From an uncultured Acetatifactor sp. (GTDB taxonomy: Bacteria > Bacillota > Clostridia > Lachnospirales > Lachnospiraceae): a stretch of DNA of 64,000 nucleotides. The translations under genes and the position numbers were made by a program. The stretch spans positions 208,469 through 272,468 of the forward strand of contig CAJTOJ010000002.1 of assembly GCA_910577665.1 (NCBI GenBank), read 5' to 3'. Below are positions 1 to 8,836 of this stretch, in pieces (the first letter of the stretch is position 1; each line of letters starts with the position of its first letter). The notes beneath the pieces are model-generated. The model had not been told where the DNA came from. It saw nothing but the letters and a program-made list of their open reading frames with translations, and ran no database searches.

Positions 1-668
1 CATGGTTTTACTTTGTTCCTGTCATAAGGCTCTGCCAGGATCTGCTCGATGGAATCCTTGTATCTTTCTCTGGGTCCCATGCGGTCAGCAGGCACATCCT
101 TGCATCCGTCCCCGGTCCAGATGTTCATTACACAGGGAACACCGGTCTCTTCCGCAAAATACTGGGAGATGCGCACACAGGCCCTGCCATGGTCGATCCA
201 GAATCTTCTGGTCTCCTCATCCGGGCTGGAGAGCGTCAAGCCATTCTTCACTTTGTCATGAGAGAAAAAGGTAGGGTTAAAGTCAATTCCCATATTCCTC
301 TCCTTGGCGAAATCAACCCATTTCCTAAAATGTCTGGGCTCTATCTTGTCCCTGTCCACAAATTCCCCATCCTCAAAAATGGCATAACAGGCATGGAGGT
401 TCAGCTTCTTCCTGCCAGGCATGAGGCTGAGGGCCTTGTCCATATCGTCCATCAGCTGCTTTGGCGTCCTGGCTTTTCCAGGATAATCCCCTGTGGTCTG
501 GATACCACCGGTCAAAGGGCCGTCATGGTCAAAGCCGATTACATCATCCCCCTGCCAGCAGTGCAGGGAAACAGGTGCCTCCATACACTTCAGGATTGCA
601 GCCTCGGTGTCCACACCGTAAGAGGCGTAGATTGCTTTTGCGGATTCATATCTCTCCTTGGTTGTCAT
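1..668 (-). CDS. rhaA: L-rhamnose isomerase, N-terminal part
   Basis: This is the first 222 codons of an L-rhamnose isomerase; the gene runs off the left edge. The enzyme converts L-rhamnose to L-rhamnulose in the cytoplasm. The start ATG (complement 666-668) has an AGGAAGG ribosome site about 7 bases upstream. The translation begins MTTKERYESAKAIYASYGVD and carries the family hallmark HCWQGDDVIGFD near residue 37. The metal-binding C-terminal half lies outside the window. It follows rhaB by 91 bases on the same strand, so the two are probably co-transcribed and act as consecutive pathway steps. Confidence 0.9.
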   Translation of the reverse strand, partial: MTTKERYESAKAIYASYGVDTEAAILKCMEAPVSLHCWQGDDVIGFDHDGPLTGGIQTTGDYPGKARTPKQLMDDMDKALSLMPGRKKLNLHACYAIFEDGEFVDRDKIEPRHFRKWVDFAKERNMGIDFNPTFFSHDKVKNGLTLSSPDEETRRFWIDHGRACVRISQYFAEETGVPCVMNIWTGDGCKDVPADRMGPRERYKDSIEQILAEPYDRNKVKP

Positions 669-759
669 ATTGATCCTTCCTTTCCTCTACAATATTTTGT
701 GATTGATATCCCTAACAGCCAGTGGGGATATTGTCCATCTTATCGTTTAAAACGGCCTG

Positions 760-2172
760 TCAATATTCCTTGATCGGGAATGAGCGGAACACACAGGCCC
801 TGGCTTCCTTCAGATCCGCCAGTTCCCCTGCCGCCATCATCTGGGCAGACAGGTTGCCGATAGCAGTCGCCTCCGTAGGTCCTGCATACACAGGAACCCC
901 TGTGGCCTGTGCTGTAAGCCGGTTCAGATAATCAGCGTTGGCACCACCACCTACAATATGGATACAGTCATATGTCCGGGCCGTGATCTCCTGAATCTGG
1001 CGGATTGTCCTGGCATAGCATTTCGCCAGGCTGTTATATATGACACTGGCTACCTCTGCAAGGGTTTCCGGCACCTGCTGCCCGGACTCCCGGCAGGCTG
1101 CCTTCACTTCCTCCGTCATATTAGCCGGAGCCAGGAACCTGTCATCATTACAGTCCACAATGGATGCAATATTACACCTGGATGCCATCTCGCAGATCTC
1201 CCCAAAGCCCAGATCCCCGCCAATCTCTTTTTTCACAGACTGGATCATCCACAGCCCCATAATATTCTTCAGATAGCGGAAACGATAGTCGTAACCGCCT
1301 TCATTGGCCAGGTTGTTAGCCTTGCTCTGGGGGGAGCAATTCGCTTCCAGAAGCTCTGTCCCCATCAGGGACCAGGTGCCGGAACTGATATAGATGGCAT
1401 CATCACTGCTGGTAGGCACAGCGATCACCGCCGATCCTGTATCATGGGTGGCCGGTACCACCACTTTGCAATTGAAACCTACCTCTGCCTGTACTTCCTC
1501 AGTCAGATCCCCCAGTGCCGTGCCAGGGGTAACCATCCTCTGGAAAATCTTCTTAGGATATCCCAGCATCTCTATCAGTTCCATGTCCCAGTCCTTGGTC
1601 ACAGGACTGACAAGCTGCCCCGTTGTAGCCTCTGTATATTCTGTCGCTGCCACTCCGGAAAGCAGATAGTGGAAATAATCCGGTACCATCAGCAGGGTTT
1701 CTGCCGCCGCAAGCTGCTCGGGCTTCTTCGTCTTCAACGCCATAAGCTGGTATATGGTATTGAACTGCTGTTTCTGTATGCCCGTCCTGGCATACAGGGC
1801 ATCCTCACTGATAATCTTGTACACCTCTTCATCCATGCCTTTGGTACGGTCATCCCGGTAAGCAACTGCATTGCCGATCCGTTTTCCTGCCTGGTCCAGC
1901 AGCACAAAGTCCACCCCCCAGGTATCAATCCCTACACTATCGGGAATCTTCCCCGCCTGGGCACATTTTTTCATGCCGCACTTGATCTGGACAAACAATT
2001 CCTCCACATCCCATACCTTTTCTCCATCCTTGTCCACCATCCCATTGGGAAAACGATGGATCTCCTCCAGCACCATCCTGCCGTCTTCCAGGTGTCCCAG
2101 AATGTGACGGCCACTGGATGCCCCAATGTCAATGGCCAGATGGTATCTCCCCATTTGACTATCAGAACCCAT
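760..2172 (-). CDS. rhaB: Rhamnulokinase (FGGY family)
   Basis: This 470-residue FGGY-family sugar kinase phosphorylates L-rhamnulose with ATP. The N-terminal phosphate-binding motif IDIGASSGR (residues 14-22) and GIDTWGVDF (81-89) match rhamnulokinase, and the C-terminal domain has HIVGGGANADYL. Length is normal for RhaB. An AAGGAGAAGG ribosome site precedes the ATG; a second Met at residue 7 is an alternative start. It lies just downstream of a rho-independent terminator that ends the PocR gene, so it probably has its own promoter in the short gap 2173-2233. The PocR and AraC genes upstream are plausible regulators of the rhamnose genes (inference). Confidence 0.92.
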   Translation of the reverse strand: MGSDSQMGRYHLAIDIGASSGRHILGHLEDGRMVLEEIHRFPNGMVDKDGEKVWDVEELFVQIKCGMKKCAQAGKIPDSVGIDTWGVDFVLLDQAGKRIGNAVAYRDDRTKGMDEEVYKIISEDALYARTGIQKQQFNTIYQLMALKTKKPEQLAAAETLLMVPDYFHYLLSGVAATEYTEATTGQLVSPVTKDWDMELIEMLGYPKKIFQRMVTPGTALGDLTEEVQAEVGFNCKVVVPATHDTGSAVIAVPTSSDDAIYISSGTWSLMGTELLEANCSPQSKANNLANEGGYDYRFRYLKNIMGLWMIQSVKKEIGGDLGFGEICEMASRCNIASIVDCNDDRFLAPANMTEEVKAACRESGQQVPETLAEVASVIYNSLAKCYARTIRQIQEITARTYDCIHIVGGGANADYLNRLTAQATGVPVYAGPTEATAIGNLSAQMMAAGELADLKEARACVFRSFPIKEY

Positions 2173-2233
2173 ACTACCTTCTCCTTTCTTTCCTTGATTC
2201 CCTTCTGATTTTATATTCTACCACGTTCCAGAA

Positions 2234-2270
2234 AATAAAAAAAGGACACTTTTTGATCAAAAAGTGTCCT
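2234..2270 (-). terminator. Rho-independent terminator after the PocR gene
   Basis: A perfect 28-base palindrome (2243-2270, centred on GATC) is followed, read on the minus strand, by a T-rich run. It lies 30 bases past the PocR stop codon and separates that gene from rhaB. Confidence 0.85.
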
Positions 2271-2299
2271 CTGTTGCAGACATGCCACTGCCTGTCTCT

Positions 2300-3070
2300 T
2301 TACCCGTTCATCTCTTCCACGGCCCGGGAGATCTTCTGGACAATATCTTCCACTTCTTTGTTCACCAGAGAACTCTGTTCCGAAAGCTTGCCCACTTCCT
2401 TGGCCACTACCGCAAAGCCGGCCCCCTGCTCTCCTGTACGGGCTGCTTCAATACTGGCGTTCAGGGCAAGGATCTTCTGCTTGCTCTGCAGACCCTTCAG
2501 TTCTCCCGTTTTCTTGGTGATCTCTCCCACCAGTTCATGGGTCTTGGCCACGCCCTCGGCCAGCTTCTCCAGATTGATGCCTCTCTTTTTCTTCGCATAT
2601 TCCGCATTGATAAAGTAATTCATCACTTTACCCAGAAGCTCTGCCGAGGCATGAATTGTCTCCTCAGAACGGACATTTACTTTCTTCAGTGCCTGTATGT
2701 ATACTTCCTCATCTACTTCAATCTCTCTGGCCACCTGGCGGAATTTCTCCTCATCTGGCTGCTTGGGCAACACCTGTCCGCCAATGACAGAACCTGCCTT
2801 TTCCCCGTTCACCATCAAAGGAATGGCAAAATCAATCAGACCTGCATGACAGCGGTATACACCCTTGCCCTCCCTGTCACACTTCTCACACCTTGCACAG
2901 CCGATACTACTTCCCCTGGTATACTTAATACAAAAATCCGTAAAATTATAGCTCTTGGAAATATATTCCCCATCACTGCCCACTGCGACTGCTGCCAGCC
3001 CTGTAGCTGCCGCCCAGTCCGCTATCAAACCTTCAAATTCCTTCATATCCGCAAATTCTTTGATGTCCAT
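2300..3070 (-). CDS. PocR-domain sensor with truncated MCP signalling tip
   Basis: This is a 256-residue soluble protein. Residues 5-160 are a PocR ligand-sensing domain (a PAS-like fold common in regulators of propanediol and sugar use). It carries a cysteine cluster at C58, C61, C64, C74 next to H75. Residues 175-256 match only the hairpin tip of a methyl-accepting chemotaxis protein (ALNASIEAARTGEQGAGFA). No transmembrane segment or HAMP domain is present and the methylation helices are missing. PocR domains often sit next to carbon-source genes, so this may sense a rhamnose-pathway compound, but the output partner is unknown. It lies 125 bases downstream of the AraC gene. Confidence 0.85.
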   Translation of the reverse strand: MDIKEFADMKEFEGLIADWAAATGLAAVAVGSDGEYISKSYNFTDFCIKYTRGSSIGCARCEKCDREGKGVYRCHAGLIDFAIPLMVNGEKAGSVIGGQVLPKQPDEEKFRQVAREIEVDEEVYIQALKKVNVRSEETIHASAELLGKVMNYFINAEYAKKKRGINLEKLAEGVAKTHELVGEITKKTGELKGLQSKQKILALNASIEAARTGEQGAGFAVVAKEVGKLSEQSSLVNKEVEDIVQKISRAVEEMNG

Positions 3071-3138
3071 TCAGATACCTCCATAAGTAATCTTGCCATG
3101 AATAAACTCATTTTATCATATTCTCTGTAAAATACCAA

Positions 3139-3176
3139 CAAAAAAATGTCTGTTCCGCAATCTTTTTCAGAACAGA
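3139..3176 (-). terminator. Probable terminator after the AraC gene
   Basis: A 7-base stem (TCTGTTC/GAACAGA at 3149-3176) with a 14-base loop is followed on the minus strand by CATTTTTTTG. It is weaker than the neighbouring terminators. Confidence 0.5.
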
Positions 3177-3195
3177 ACAGCAAAACCTCTTCCTC

Positions 3196-4167
3196 TTACT
3201 CCGTTCCATGATCCCCTATCCGGTATTTTCTAGGCGTCATACCGTACTTTTTCTGGAAGATCCGATGAAAATAGCTGATGTTGTCATAACCTACTTCCAC
3301 AGCCACATCTGCCACCGGCATGCCGGTAGTGGACAACAGATAAGCGGCCTGGCCAAGCCGTCTGGCCTGGAGCAGCTCCGTGTAAGTCCTTCCCGTCTGA
3401 CGCCGGATCTCCCTGGAAAGCCAGCTCACATCATAGTGTAGTTCCTCTGCCAGCCTGGCCAGCCCCCCATCCCGGTAATGATTCTCAATATGGCTGAGCA
3501 CCTGGATCACCAGTTTCTGTTGTCCCACATTTTCATCTGTCTCCAGCCTGTCCATACAGTTCATCAGCTGTAAGAAGAGGAGACCCATGGTAGCCTGGTT
3601 GGTCCTGCGTCTGTTTGGCTGCCTGTGCCAGATGGTCCAGATCAAGTTCTCCACCAGATTCTGCACTGGCAGCACATCTGCCACCTTAAAGTGCAGATAT
3701 CCCCCGTTCTCCTTCTCCCCCCTAAGGCAGTCAATGACAAAACTCCTAAGCAGATTCTCCTCCGGTTCCATCATATCAAGCCCATACTGGAAAAAATCCG
3801 GAAGTACGATAAAATTTACCGCAATATCCTCCTCTCCGGCTGGATAGATCTCCTGGGTAGCCCGCTGGCTTAAAAACAGCAGCTCCCCCTGCCGCAGGAT
3901 CACTTCCTCTCCGTTTATAATATGCCGGGTACTTCCGGAACACATATAGATCACTTCTATGTAATTGTGGGTATGCCTGGGAAAATGGATAAAACGGGTG
4001 TGGGGCCGCACCTGGATCATCTTGCCATCCTCCAGAAGTTTTGTGGCATCTATGATATCTGTCTCAGCGGACATGTAAAGTCCCTTCTCAATCTTCTGGT
4101 GTCCTGCCAGGATCTTCTCTTCCTCCGGGGTGATTTTTTTCAGTTCCAGCAACAATTCTTCCGTCAT
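3196..4167 (-). CDS. AraC-family transcriptional regulator
   Basis: This 323-residue regulator has an N-terminal cupin-like ligand domain (HFPRHTHNYIEVIYMCSGS near residue 60, then GELLFLSQRA). Its C-terminal double helix-turn-helix ends in the AraC signature VAVEVGYDNISYFHRIFQKK followed by YGMTPRKYR. The order AraC, PocR, rhaB, rhaA on one strand suggests it responds to rhamnose, like RhaS/RhaR, but that is inferred from position only. A GGGATGCGG stretch is a modest ribosome site. Confidence 0.88.
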   Translation of the reverse strand: MTEELLLELKKITPEEEKILAGHQKIEKGLYMSAETDIIDATKLLEDGKMIQVRPHTRFIHFPRHTHNYIEVIYMCSGSTRHIINGEEVILRQGELLFLSQRATQEIYPAGEEDIAVNFIVLPDFFQYGLDMMEPEENLLRSFVIDCLRGEKENGGYLHFKVADVLPVQNLVENLIWTIWHRQPNRRRTNQATMGLLFLQLMNCMDRLETDENVGQQKLVIQVLSHIENHYRDGGLARLAEELHYDVSWLSREIRRQTGRTYTELLQARRLGQAAYLLSTTGMPVADVAVEVGYDNISYFHRIFQKKYGMTPRKYRIGDHGTE

Positions 4168-4564
4168 AACCGCATCCCGCCCTCTGCATCTGTTTTCTTT
4201 TGTGTCCGTTTTCCCTCTGTGGCCCCTCTTCTTGTTGTGGTTCTCTCTTTGTACAGCCCCTCTTTTTGTTACAGGCCTTTTATGCTGTAATCTCTTTTTG
4301 TTACAGCCTCTCTTTTATTACAGTTCCTTTTCTGTTATAGTCTTTCTTTTGTCATTGCCTTCCTTTTTGCTCTTCCTCCCCAGGAAAATATTTCCATAAG
4401 GAACTGTTAAAAATTTCCTTTACATATAATGCCGGATCAAGCTTTCTTTGCAGGGCGGAAGAATAAGGCGTAAAGATACGGCACTAGCAAGTAAGCAACC
4501 TGTGCAAGGCTGGAAGAATGCCTGCCGCTCTCTGTATAACAGGCGGGACGGATCTGTCCTGCTG
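4168..4564. other. Intergenic region with pyrimidine-rich degenerate repeats
   Basis: There is no convincing gene in this 397-base gap. From 4244 to 4342 the plus strand carries about five degenerate copies of TCTTTTTGTTACAG. On the minus strand this is a purine-rich leader of CTGTAACAAAAAGAG units just ahead of the AraC start. The rest shows no clear promoter or terminator. Confidence 0.6.
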
Positions 4565-6166
4565 TCAAAAGCTGTCCAGCAGTCCCTTGATACCTTCTTT
4601 CTCGTAGATAGCCTTGTAATATGCCACCTCCTCCTTGATCAGTTCATCGATCACCTGCATGCCAAGCAGTTCCACCGGCGCCTTGTCGTCTGTCATCACA
4701 TGATTGCCTGCCACATAAGGCTCCAGCCCCTGCCTCACCTGTCCCATCAGTTCTTCCAGACGGCCTTCCGGCAGCTTTTCCATAGCTATCTCCAGGTGAT
4801 CCACCATAGCCGGATTGTCTGAGGCGAACAGCTCCCGGTTGGTAGACCCGGACACATCTGCCGTATACACCTGGTCAAACACAGAGGAAATGGTATCTGC
4901 CAGATACTGGTTGATATTCCCCTCCCTACTGCCCCGCATATTCATATTCACCACCATAATCCCGTCTTCCTTCAGATGTTCCTTCACCAGTGTGAAGAAC
5001 TCCACGGAAGACATCTGGAACGGAATGGTAATATCCTGGTAGGCATCCACCATGATCACATCATACCGCCTGTCAATCACATTCAGAAACGCCCTGCCAT
5101 CATAGGTAGTCACCTTCACGTCCTCCGGCAGTGCGAAATATTCCCTGGCCAGATCCGTGATCCTCTCATCAATCTCCACACCCTCGATCTTCATATCTCC
5201 AAAATATCGCCTGCACTGTGTGGCATAAGTTCCTGTGCCCATGCCTAAGATCAACATCTCACAGTCCGCGGGGTCTTCCTGTCCTGTCATCAAAGGTGCT
5301 GCCATGGCATAGTCATAATACATACCCGTAAGGCCCGTCTCCTTCATCAGCACCGACTGGACGCCGAACAGCACATTGGTAGACAGGATTACCCTGTTGC
5401 TATCCTCTTTCACCTGCAGGTAATTATACACCGATTCCCCCTCATAGGCCAGCCCCTGTTCCCAGAAAGCAAAACTGTTCGAACGGCCCAGGATGCAGCA
5501 GACCATAAACAGCGCTGCCGCTACCGCACTTTTCACCACGCCTTTACGTCTGCTTGCAAAATACAGCACTCCCAGCAAAAGCAGGATCCCGGCAAACAAC
5601 AGAAAGGTGATGGAAGTCCCCACTGCCGGTATGGTCACAAAGGTTGGCACAAAAGTACCAATGATACTGCCAATGGTGTTAAATGCCCCCAGGGTTCCCA
5701 CGGTGCGGCCACTGTCCTCCAGACTGTCTACGGAATATTTGGCCAGGGAAGGAGTCACTGTCCCCAGCAGGAACAGGGGAAACACGAAAATTACCATACA
5801 GGCCGCAAAAGCTGCCCAGACCAGGAAATTCGTGTCCACAGCAAAGATCACCACCGCCGAGATTCCCAGCACCACATATTTCCCCAGCACCGGAATGGCC
5901 GCAATCCACACAGCCGCCACCAGGATTCTGCCGTAGAGTCTGTCCGGGCTGGGATTTTTGTCCGCACTGCGCCCTCCGTAGACATTGCCCAGAGCCATGG
6001 CAATCATGATGGTGCCGATGATGATGGTCCAGACGATCTGGGAGGAACTGAAATACGGCGCCAGCAGCCTGCTGGCTCCCAGCTCCACTGCCATCACAGA
6101 CATACCTGCGAAAAATTCCGTCACATATAAAAACAGCTTGTTTTTCAAAATAGATGTTTTCTCCAT
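4565..6166 (-). CDS. Membrane-bound spermidine-synthase-like protein
   Basis: This 533-residue protein joins an N-terminal block of hydrophobic segments (about residues 10-235, an MFS-like fold) to a C-terminal spermidine-synthase-type Rossmann domain. The nucleotide or decarboxylated-SAM loop is LILGMGTGTYATQ (around residue 305) with GVEIDERI and MVDAYQD following. Such fused proteins are widespread, but their substrate is rarely known, so true polyamine synthase activity is unproven. I chose the ATG at 6166 (MEKTSILKNKLF) rather than the longer open frame because a terminator at 6276-6302 lies between them and a GGGAGG site precedes this ATG. Confidence 0.82.
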   Translation of the reverse strand: MEKTSILKNKLFLYVTEFFAGMSVMAVELGASRLLAPYFSSSQIVWTIIIGTIMIAMALGNVYGGRSADKNPSPDRLYGRILVAAVWIAAIPVLGKYVVLGISAVVIFAVDTNFLVWAAFAACMVIFVFPLFLLGTVTPSLAKYSVDSLEDSGRTVGTLGAFNTIGSIIGTFVPTFVTIPAVGTSITFLLFAGILLLLGVLYFASRRKGVVKSAVAAALFMVCCILGRSNSFAFWEQGLAYEGESVYNYLQVKEDSNRVILSTNVLFGVQSVLMKETGLTGMYYDYAMAAPLMTGQEDPADCEMLILGMGTGTYATQCRRYFGDMKIEGVEIDERITDLAREYFALPEDVKVTTYDGRAFLNVIDRRYDVIMVDAYQDITIPFQMSSVEFFTLVKEHLKEDGIMVVNMNMRGSREGNINQYLADTISSVFDQVYTADVSGSTNRELFASDNPAMVDHLEIAMEKLPEGRLEELMGQVRQGLEPYVAGNHVMTDDKAPVELLGMQVIDELIKEEVAYYKAIYEKEGIKGLLDSF

Positions 6167-6275
6167 AAATACCAGATGCCTCCCTTGCCATAAATGAGAG
6201 TGCTTCGCACTCCTTCCAGAATATGCCCCGCAGACCCGCACATGTTTGTGCCCTGTAGCGCAGTATTCTATACAG

Positions 6276-6302
6276 AAAAAACCCCCGGGATATACCCGAG
6301 GG
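6276..6302 (-). terminator. Rho-independent terminator after hsp20
   Basis: An 8-base GC-rich stem (CCCTCGGG/CCCGGGGG with one T-G pair) and 5-base loop are followed on the minus strand by six T residues, 64 bases after the Hsp20 stop. Confidence 0.85.
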
Positions 6303-6365
6303 CTCCATTTTCCCACATCTATTATAAACAAACTGTCATCTTCTGTCAAAGAATATCTGCCTTCC

Positions 6366-6812
6366 TCAGCCTTCAATGGCAATATACCGGTTCCTCTCGA
6401 TGGCTTTCTCATCCCTCTTGGGAATCTCCAGCTTCAAGACACCGCTCTCATACCTGGCCCGGATATCCTCCTGCTGCACACCCTCGCCTACATAGAAACT
6501 CCTCTGCATACTCCCCGCATAGCGTTCCCTGCGGATATACTTGCCGTCTGCATCCTGCTCGTCCTTGTCCAGGCCCTTTGTGGCGGTAACCATGAGATAT
6601 CCGTTCTGCAACTCTGCAGAGATCTCACTCTTGTCGAAGCCGGGCAGCTCGATGGCCACCTGGTAGACGCCCTCCATCTCCTTCACATCGGTCTTCATCA
6701 TGTTCTTCGCGTGCTTTCCATACAGGTTCCTGTCCATATCGGCAAAGCCTGAAAAAGCACTTTCCATCAGATTATCAAACAAATTCTCTCCAAAAATACT
6801 AGGCATCAACAT
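6366..6812 (-). CDS. Small heat-shock protein Hsp20 (alpha-crystallin family)
   Basis: This is a 148-residue ATP-independent chaperone that holds unfolding proteins. The alpha-crystallin domain spans roughly residues 35-140 (YQVAIELPGFDKSEISAEL, later GVLKLEIPKRDE). The N-terminus MLMPSIFGENLFDNLME is typical of clostridial Hsp18. The start at 6812 is set by AGGAGG seven bases upstream, although the frame stays open further. It is a single-gene unit: a sigma-A promoter with an overlapping CIRCE operator lies about 110 bases upstream and a terminator follows, so HrcA control is expected. Confidence 0.93.
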   Translation of the reverse strand: MLMPSIFGENLFDNLMESAFSGFADMDRNLYGKHAKNMMKTDVKEMEGVYQVAIELPGFDKSEISAELQNGYLMVTATKGLDKDEQDADGKYIRRERYAGSMQRSFYVGEGVQQEDIRARYESGVLKLEIPKRDEKAIERNRYIAIEG

Positions 6813-6921
6813 AAGACATCCTCCTTTTCCAGACCATATGTCTGCTCTTTGATGATTGTGTTTACAGTTTCTGGAACTCAGGTCGCAGGTGTTTGTCTCC
6901 TGTTTCCTTTGTTCTAGATGT

Positions 6922-6964
6922 AATATAACACACATTATCAGCACTGTCAACGGATGAGTGCTAA
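6922..6964 (-). promoter_or_regulatory. Hsp20 promoter with CIRCE (HrcA) operator
   Basis: Read on the minus strand there is TTAGCACTC, nine bases, then CAGTGCTGA. This is the CIRCE inverted repeat with 7 of 9 bases conserved in the second arm (6938-6964). It overlaps a -35 TTGACA (6945-6950), which is 17 bases from a -10 TATATT (6922-6927). The remaining bases between 6965 and 7071 hold nothing recognisable. Confidence 0.88.
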
Positions 6965-7071
6965 TAGATTTATAAAGGATTTCTAAACCATTTCTAAACT
7001 CCCACGCATCCCGATACGCCGCCATAAACGAAAGTCGGGCATTTAGAAAATACCCCTCTCCATTCAATTAT

Positions 7072-7106
7072 AACCGTCACCAGGAAGTTTATACCTGGCA
7101 ACGGTT
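7072..7106 (-). terminator. Hairpin downstream of the 7237-7683 gene, possible terminator
   Basis: Arms of 13 bases (AACCGTCACCAGG against CCTGGCAACGGTT, mismatched at two central positions) enclose a 9-base loop. There is no T-run, so it may act as a structural end or processing site rather than a classic terminator. The bases from 7107 to 7236 show no complete gene. Confidence 0.4.
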
Positions 7107-7236
7107 CCTATATTTAAGCCACTGCATTTCTGTTAATCTGTTCGATTACATTTCGTATTCCCATTCACAAAGCCGTGAAAGGATAGATGTTACCGCCTCC
7201 CTTCTTAATCCCTGGCGCTCACAGAAAATATCCATA

Positions 7237-7683
7237 TCATATTTCTGTCTGAATTATAGTACCGAAATTTCTCTCATTTTGAAAAATCTCATATACATAT
7301 GCAGAACTTTCCAGATATAACCCTGTCTCAATATCCAAAAGCTTGTCAAAAGTCTGCGAATTATAAAAAATCTGCATTGCCTGGTCATATTCCATCTTAT
7401 AATCCCAAACAATGTATTCAATAATATCCTGAATGCTATATTCTATTAATTGTTCCTGCTTTGTCATTGTAAAACACCAGCTTTCCCAAAATGTATGCTT
7501 CTTTCTCGTATCAATATCTAACGGGCAGCAACTAACATCTTGTTTTTGGCCATAAATGAGTATTCCTTTTGTCCATGATGTCTTCTGCGCAAGTTCTTTT
7601 TGCGCTTCCAGAACAGCTTCCGGGTCTGCGCTTTCCATAGCTTTCCGAAGCCAGTATTCTGCCTGTGTGCGGTTCTGCTCCAT
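7237..7683 (-). CDS. DUF3791-like protein with Sel1-like N-terminal extension
   Basis: This is a 148-residue open frame. Residues 73-140 (MTKQEQLIEYSIQDIIEYIV onward) resemble the small DUF3791 proteins at 8610-8834 and 9322-9537, including the YDQAMQIFYNSQTFDKLLDI helix pair. Residues 1-40 look like one Sel1/TPR unit (AEYWLRKAMESADPEAVLEA). The join could be a genuine fusion or the scar of a rearrangement; an internal start at 7467 would give only the DUF3791 part, but its ribosome site is weak. It begins 17 bases after the HAD hydrolase, so it is probably co-transcribed. It has no DUF3990 partner of its own. Function unknown. Confidence 0.6.
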   Translation of the reverse strand: MEQNRTQAEYWLRKAMESADPEAVLEAQKELAQKTSWTKGILIYGQKQDVSCCPLDIDTRKKHTFWESWCFTMTKQEQLIEYSIQDIIEYIVWDYKMEYDQAMQIFYNSQTFDKLLDIETGLYLESSAYVYEIFQNERNFGTIIQTEI

Positions 7684-7700
7684 ATGGATACCCTAAGGTG

Positions 7701-8420
7701 TCATCCTGCCTTTTCCAATACCCCCTTCAGTTCCCCCCAGTTCATAATTGTGAGAATCCCTTCCCTCAACTCATACTCCATATCAATGGCTCCCAGGTAC
7801 CACACGGGGAAGATACCCGCATTGGATGCCCCAGCTATGTCGCATTCATAGTCATCCCCCACATACCACACTTCCTCCGAAGACAGGTCTGCCATCTCCA
7901 GGGCCAGTTCGAAGATCCGCCGATTCGGTTTCCGGTACAGATATTCGCTGGTGGCCAGGATGTACTCAAAGGAATGATCCGGGATGCAGGACTGTATCCG
8001 CTCCCGCAGGGCTTTCCCGGAAAAAGCCAGATTGCTGACAACGCCAGTGCGGATGCCTTTTCCGGCCAGATATTGAAGAAACTCTCCGATCCCCTTTGTG
8101 GCCTCTCCTGGTGATGCAGCATCCCAGAACACCCGGTCCACCGTGTCTGCATCTATGGACAGTTCGATTCCCTGGGAAGCATATAAATAGGATGTAAACA
8201 TGTGGTTTGGCACTTCCACTTGAAACTGATGTCTGGTACTGTGATCTGCCCTTCCCAGCTCCCGGTTGATGGCCTCTGCCTCTGCCTGGATCTGGGATGC
8301 CGTCCGGTTGTACTTGTTCCTGGTGGCATACCGGAGCACGGCCTGGGTTCCCCTGACACCATTGAATTTTGCCTGGTTAATTAAGGTCTGGCCATAGTCA
8401 AAGAGAATCATTTTGGGCAT
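7701..8420 (-). CDS. HAD-superfamily hydrolase
   Basis: This is a cytoplasmic HAD phosphatase-like enzyme of about 239 residues. Motif I is FDYGQTLIN near the N-terminus, motif II is VVSNLAFSG, the motif III lysine is in YLYRKPNRRIF, and motif IV is WYVGDDYECDIAGASNAG. Motif I has DYG in place of the usual DxD, so the second aspartate (general acid) is missing. That makes classical phosphatase activity uncertain. The frame is open up to 8552; I prefer the Met at 8420 because HAD motif I normally lies within the first ten residues. The ATG at 8507 has a better ribosome site (AAAGGGGAA). Substrate unknown. Confidence 0.8.
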   Translation of the reverse strand: MPKMILFDYGQTLINQAKFNGVRGTQAVLRYATRNKYNRTASQIQAEAEAINRELGRADHSTRHQFQVEVPNHMFTSYLYASQGIELSIDADTVDRVFWDAASPGEATKGIGEFLQYLAGKGIRTGVVSNLAFSGKALRERIQSCIPDHSFEYILATSEYLYRKPNRRIFELALEMADLSSEEVWYVGDDYECDIAGASNAGIFPVWYLGAIDMEYELREGILTIMNWGELKGVLEKAG

Positions 8421-8609
8421 TCTCAGCGGAATACCTGCGGAAAATGCCTCTTTGCACGATTTGTCTGGTCTTGCTTTACTATCTCTACCTTTGAAATAGC
8501 ATTCCATGATATGTTCCCCTTTGCTGTCGTACTTTCCGTTAAATTGTTCCAATCCACAATACTTTCTCTGGCGTGGTCTAAACTATCCAGGAAAAATACC
8601 TGTTTATTA

Positions 8610-8834
8610 TCACCCAAACAAATCCTTTTCCGTTTCCAGCAACATCTGAGCCAGCACCTTATAATCCAAATATTGTATACCATATGTCCCAAGATAAATT
8701 TTATCTGCCATCTTACTGTTATAATATAACTTCATTGCTCTTTCATAAGAAAGATTACGCAACTCTGCCAAATATGTTATAATCCGCTCTTCAAGGTTTT
8801 CCTGGTATACACTTTCCAGCGTTTCCTCATTCAT
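8610..8834 (-). CDS. DUF3791-family small protein (second copy)
   Basis: This 74-residue helical protein contains RIITYLAELRNLSYERAMKL and QYLDYKVLAQMLLE, the pattern of DUF3791. It begins two bases after the DUF3990 stop codon, so translation is almost certainly coupled. DUF3791 proteins commonly flank DUF3990; an antitoxin or partner role is my inference. The 190 bases between it and the HAD gene hold no supported gene. Confidence 0.72.
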   Translation of the reverse strand: MNEETLESVYQENLEERIITYLAELRNLSYERAMKLYYNSKMADKIYLGTYGIQYLDYKVLAQMLLETEKDLFG

Positions 8835-8836
8835 AT

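Noticed and set aside
958..2208. Long plus-strand open frame opposite rhaB
   Set aside because: It is the mirror of a GC-rich coding strand; the minus-strand frame has complete FGGY motifs and a good ribosome site.
6167..6412. N-terminal extension of the spermidine-synthase-like frame
   Set aside because: It covers the hsp20 terminator; the ATG at 6166 begins directly at the membrane domain.
6813..7067. N-terminal extension of the Hsp20 frame
   Set aside because: It contains the promoter and CIRCE operator, and AGGAGG marks the start at 6812.
7107..7236. Short open stretch reading DIFCERQGLRREAVTSILSR on the minus strand
   Set aside because: It has no ribosome site, lasts only 27 codons from its ATG, and could be a decayed fragment; not enough support for a gene.
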